Source of the DNA: CAWEHQ01 sp051001995
GTDB lineage: Bacteria > Actinomycetota > Thermoleophilia > Solirubrobacterales > Thermoleophilaceae
Assembly: GCA_051001995.1 (NCBI GenBank)
Contig: JBPCMT010000186.1
Span: forward strand, 1-13,776
Length of the DNA stretch: 13,776 nucleotides
Reading direction: 5' to 3'
A program made the position numbers and the translations under genes. A model generated the notes under the pieces. The model did not search any database, was not told where the DNA came from, and saw only the letters and a program-made list of their open reading frames with translations. This document shows, piece after piece, positions 13,571 to 13,776 of this stretch (within the stretch, counting starts at the first letter, position 1; every line of letters begins with the position of its first letter).

Positions 13571-13776
13571 CGATGCCGGGACCACGTCCAGAGGTCCACT
13601 AGGGCGGGCGAGTCGGCGTCCGTGCTCGGTCGGACGAAACGCTGCTATAAGTCACCCGCACGGAGCCGTGACTCTCTCCGAGGGTCGACGCTTCAGCGTT
13701 ACAGGATGGACGTGAGCGGTCGTCTAATGGCCGCGCCGCGGACCTCCTTCCATGCAACCCTCGGCTGGGAGGAGTC
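13571..13776 (+). other. Right-edge region without a certain gene; possible start of a partial ORF at 13706
   Basis: After the DUF892 stop there is a weak hairpin (GGACC 13579-13583, GGTCC 13593-13597), a TATAAG at 13646-13651 with no matching -35, a short CACGG-AG-CCGTG palindrome (13659-13670), and an ATG at 13706 whose frame stays open to the window end (MDVSGRLMAAPRTSF...). There is no good Shine-Dalgarno and only 23 codons are visible, so coding is uncertain. Confidence 0.25.

Noticed and set aside
13712..13776. tRNA-like text (GCGGTCGTCTAATGG) near the right edge
   Set aside because: It recalls a tRNA D-arm start, but no anticodon stem, T-loop (GGTTCGAATCC) or closing acceptor stem could be placed in the visible bases.
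1..13776. Search for CRISPR arrays, insertion sequences, phage or toxin-antitoxin and defence genes
   Set aside because: No regularly spaced repeats, transposase or integrase motifs, or recognisable defence nucleases were found; the ParB-like protein alone is not enough to claim a defence system.

Overview
The window is about 13.8 kb of very GC-rich DNA. Its gene set fits a high-GC actinobacterium, most likely a Thermoleophilia/Solirubrobacterales-type soil lineage. The pointers are a Mycobacterium-like beta-phosphoglucomutase/GH65 pair, a 62-residue CsbD protein, a bacterial eRF1-like (Vms1/baeRF) protein, a DUF892 protein with an actinobacterial C-terminal repeat, DUF2294, bacterial topoisomerase IB, many GTG starts and several apparently leaderless genes. 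The taxonomic assignment is inference. There is no CRISPR array, rRNA, tRNA, phage or recognisable transposase.

Layout. 1-812 (+): 3' part of a sugar-type ABC ATPase with an in-frame TAG at 168-170. 834-1679 (-): ParB/Srx-fold protein. 1755-2744 (+): CaCA-family cation antiporter. 2764-3234 (-): small unrecognised membrane protein. 3303-3713 (-): DUF2294 protein. 3772-6866 (-): overlapping pair of a HAD beta-phosphoglucomutase-like enzyme and a GH65 disaccharide phosphorylase. 7007-7195 (+): CsbD. 7288-7914 (+): fatty acid hydroxylase-like di-iron membrane protein. 7964-8771 (+): broken topoisomerase IB. 8836-9975 (+): eRF1-like protein, preceded by a perfect 17-bp inverted repeat. 10015-11799 (-): PRC-barrel membrane protein and MscS-related protein in one operon. 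11931-12398 (-): MsrA. 12551-13570 (+): DUF892 ferritin-like protein. The last 200 bp hold no certain gene.

How the genes may work together. The GH65 phosphorylase and the HAD enzyme form a short route from an alpha-linked disaccharide such as trehalose to glucose 6-phosphate. The broken ABC ATPase is of the class that powers disaccharide import, but a link is only a guess. Much of the rest looks like stress physiology: CsbD, MsrA, an osmotic-channel relative, a YciF-type ferritin-like protein and a ribosome-rescue-type eRF1 relative. Three transcription units (3234, 11799, 12551) carry a GTTT-N15/16-GGGTA sequence, the pattern of SigB/SigF-family stress sigma factors. Five other genes (1679, 3713, 6866, 7288, 8836) have TAnnnT 6-8 bases before an ATG/GTG and no Shine-Dalgarno, the arrangement of leaderless actinobacterial transcripts.

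I found no clearly new multi-gene system. The most notable items are the candidate stress promoters, the leaderless pattern, the inverted repeat at 8768-8824 and two damaged genes. Either lesion could be real decay or an assembly error.
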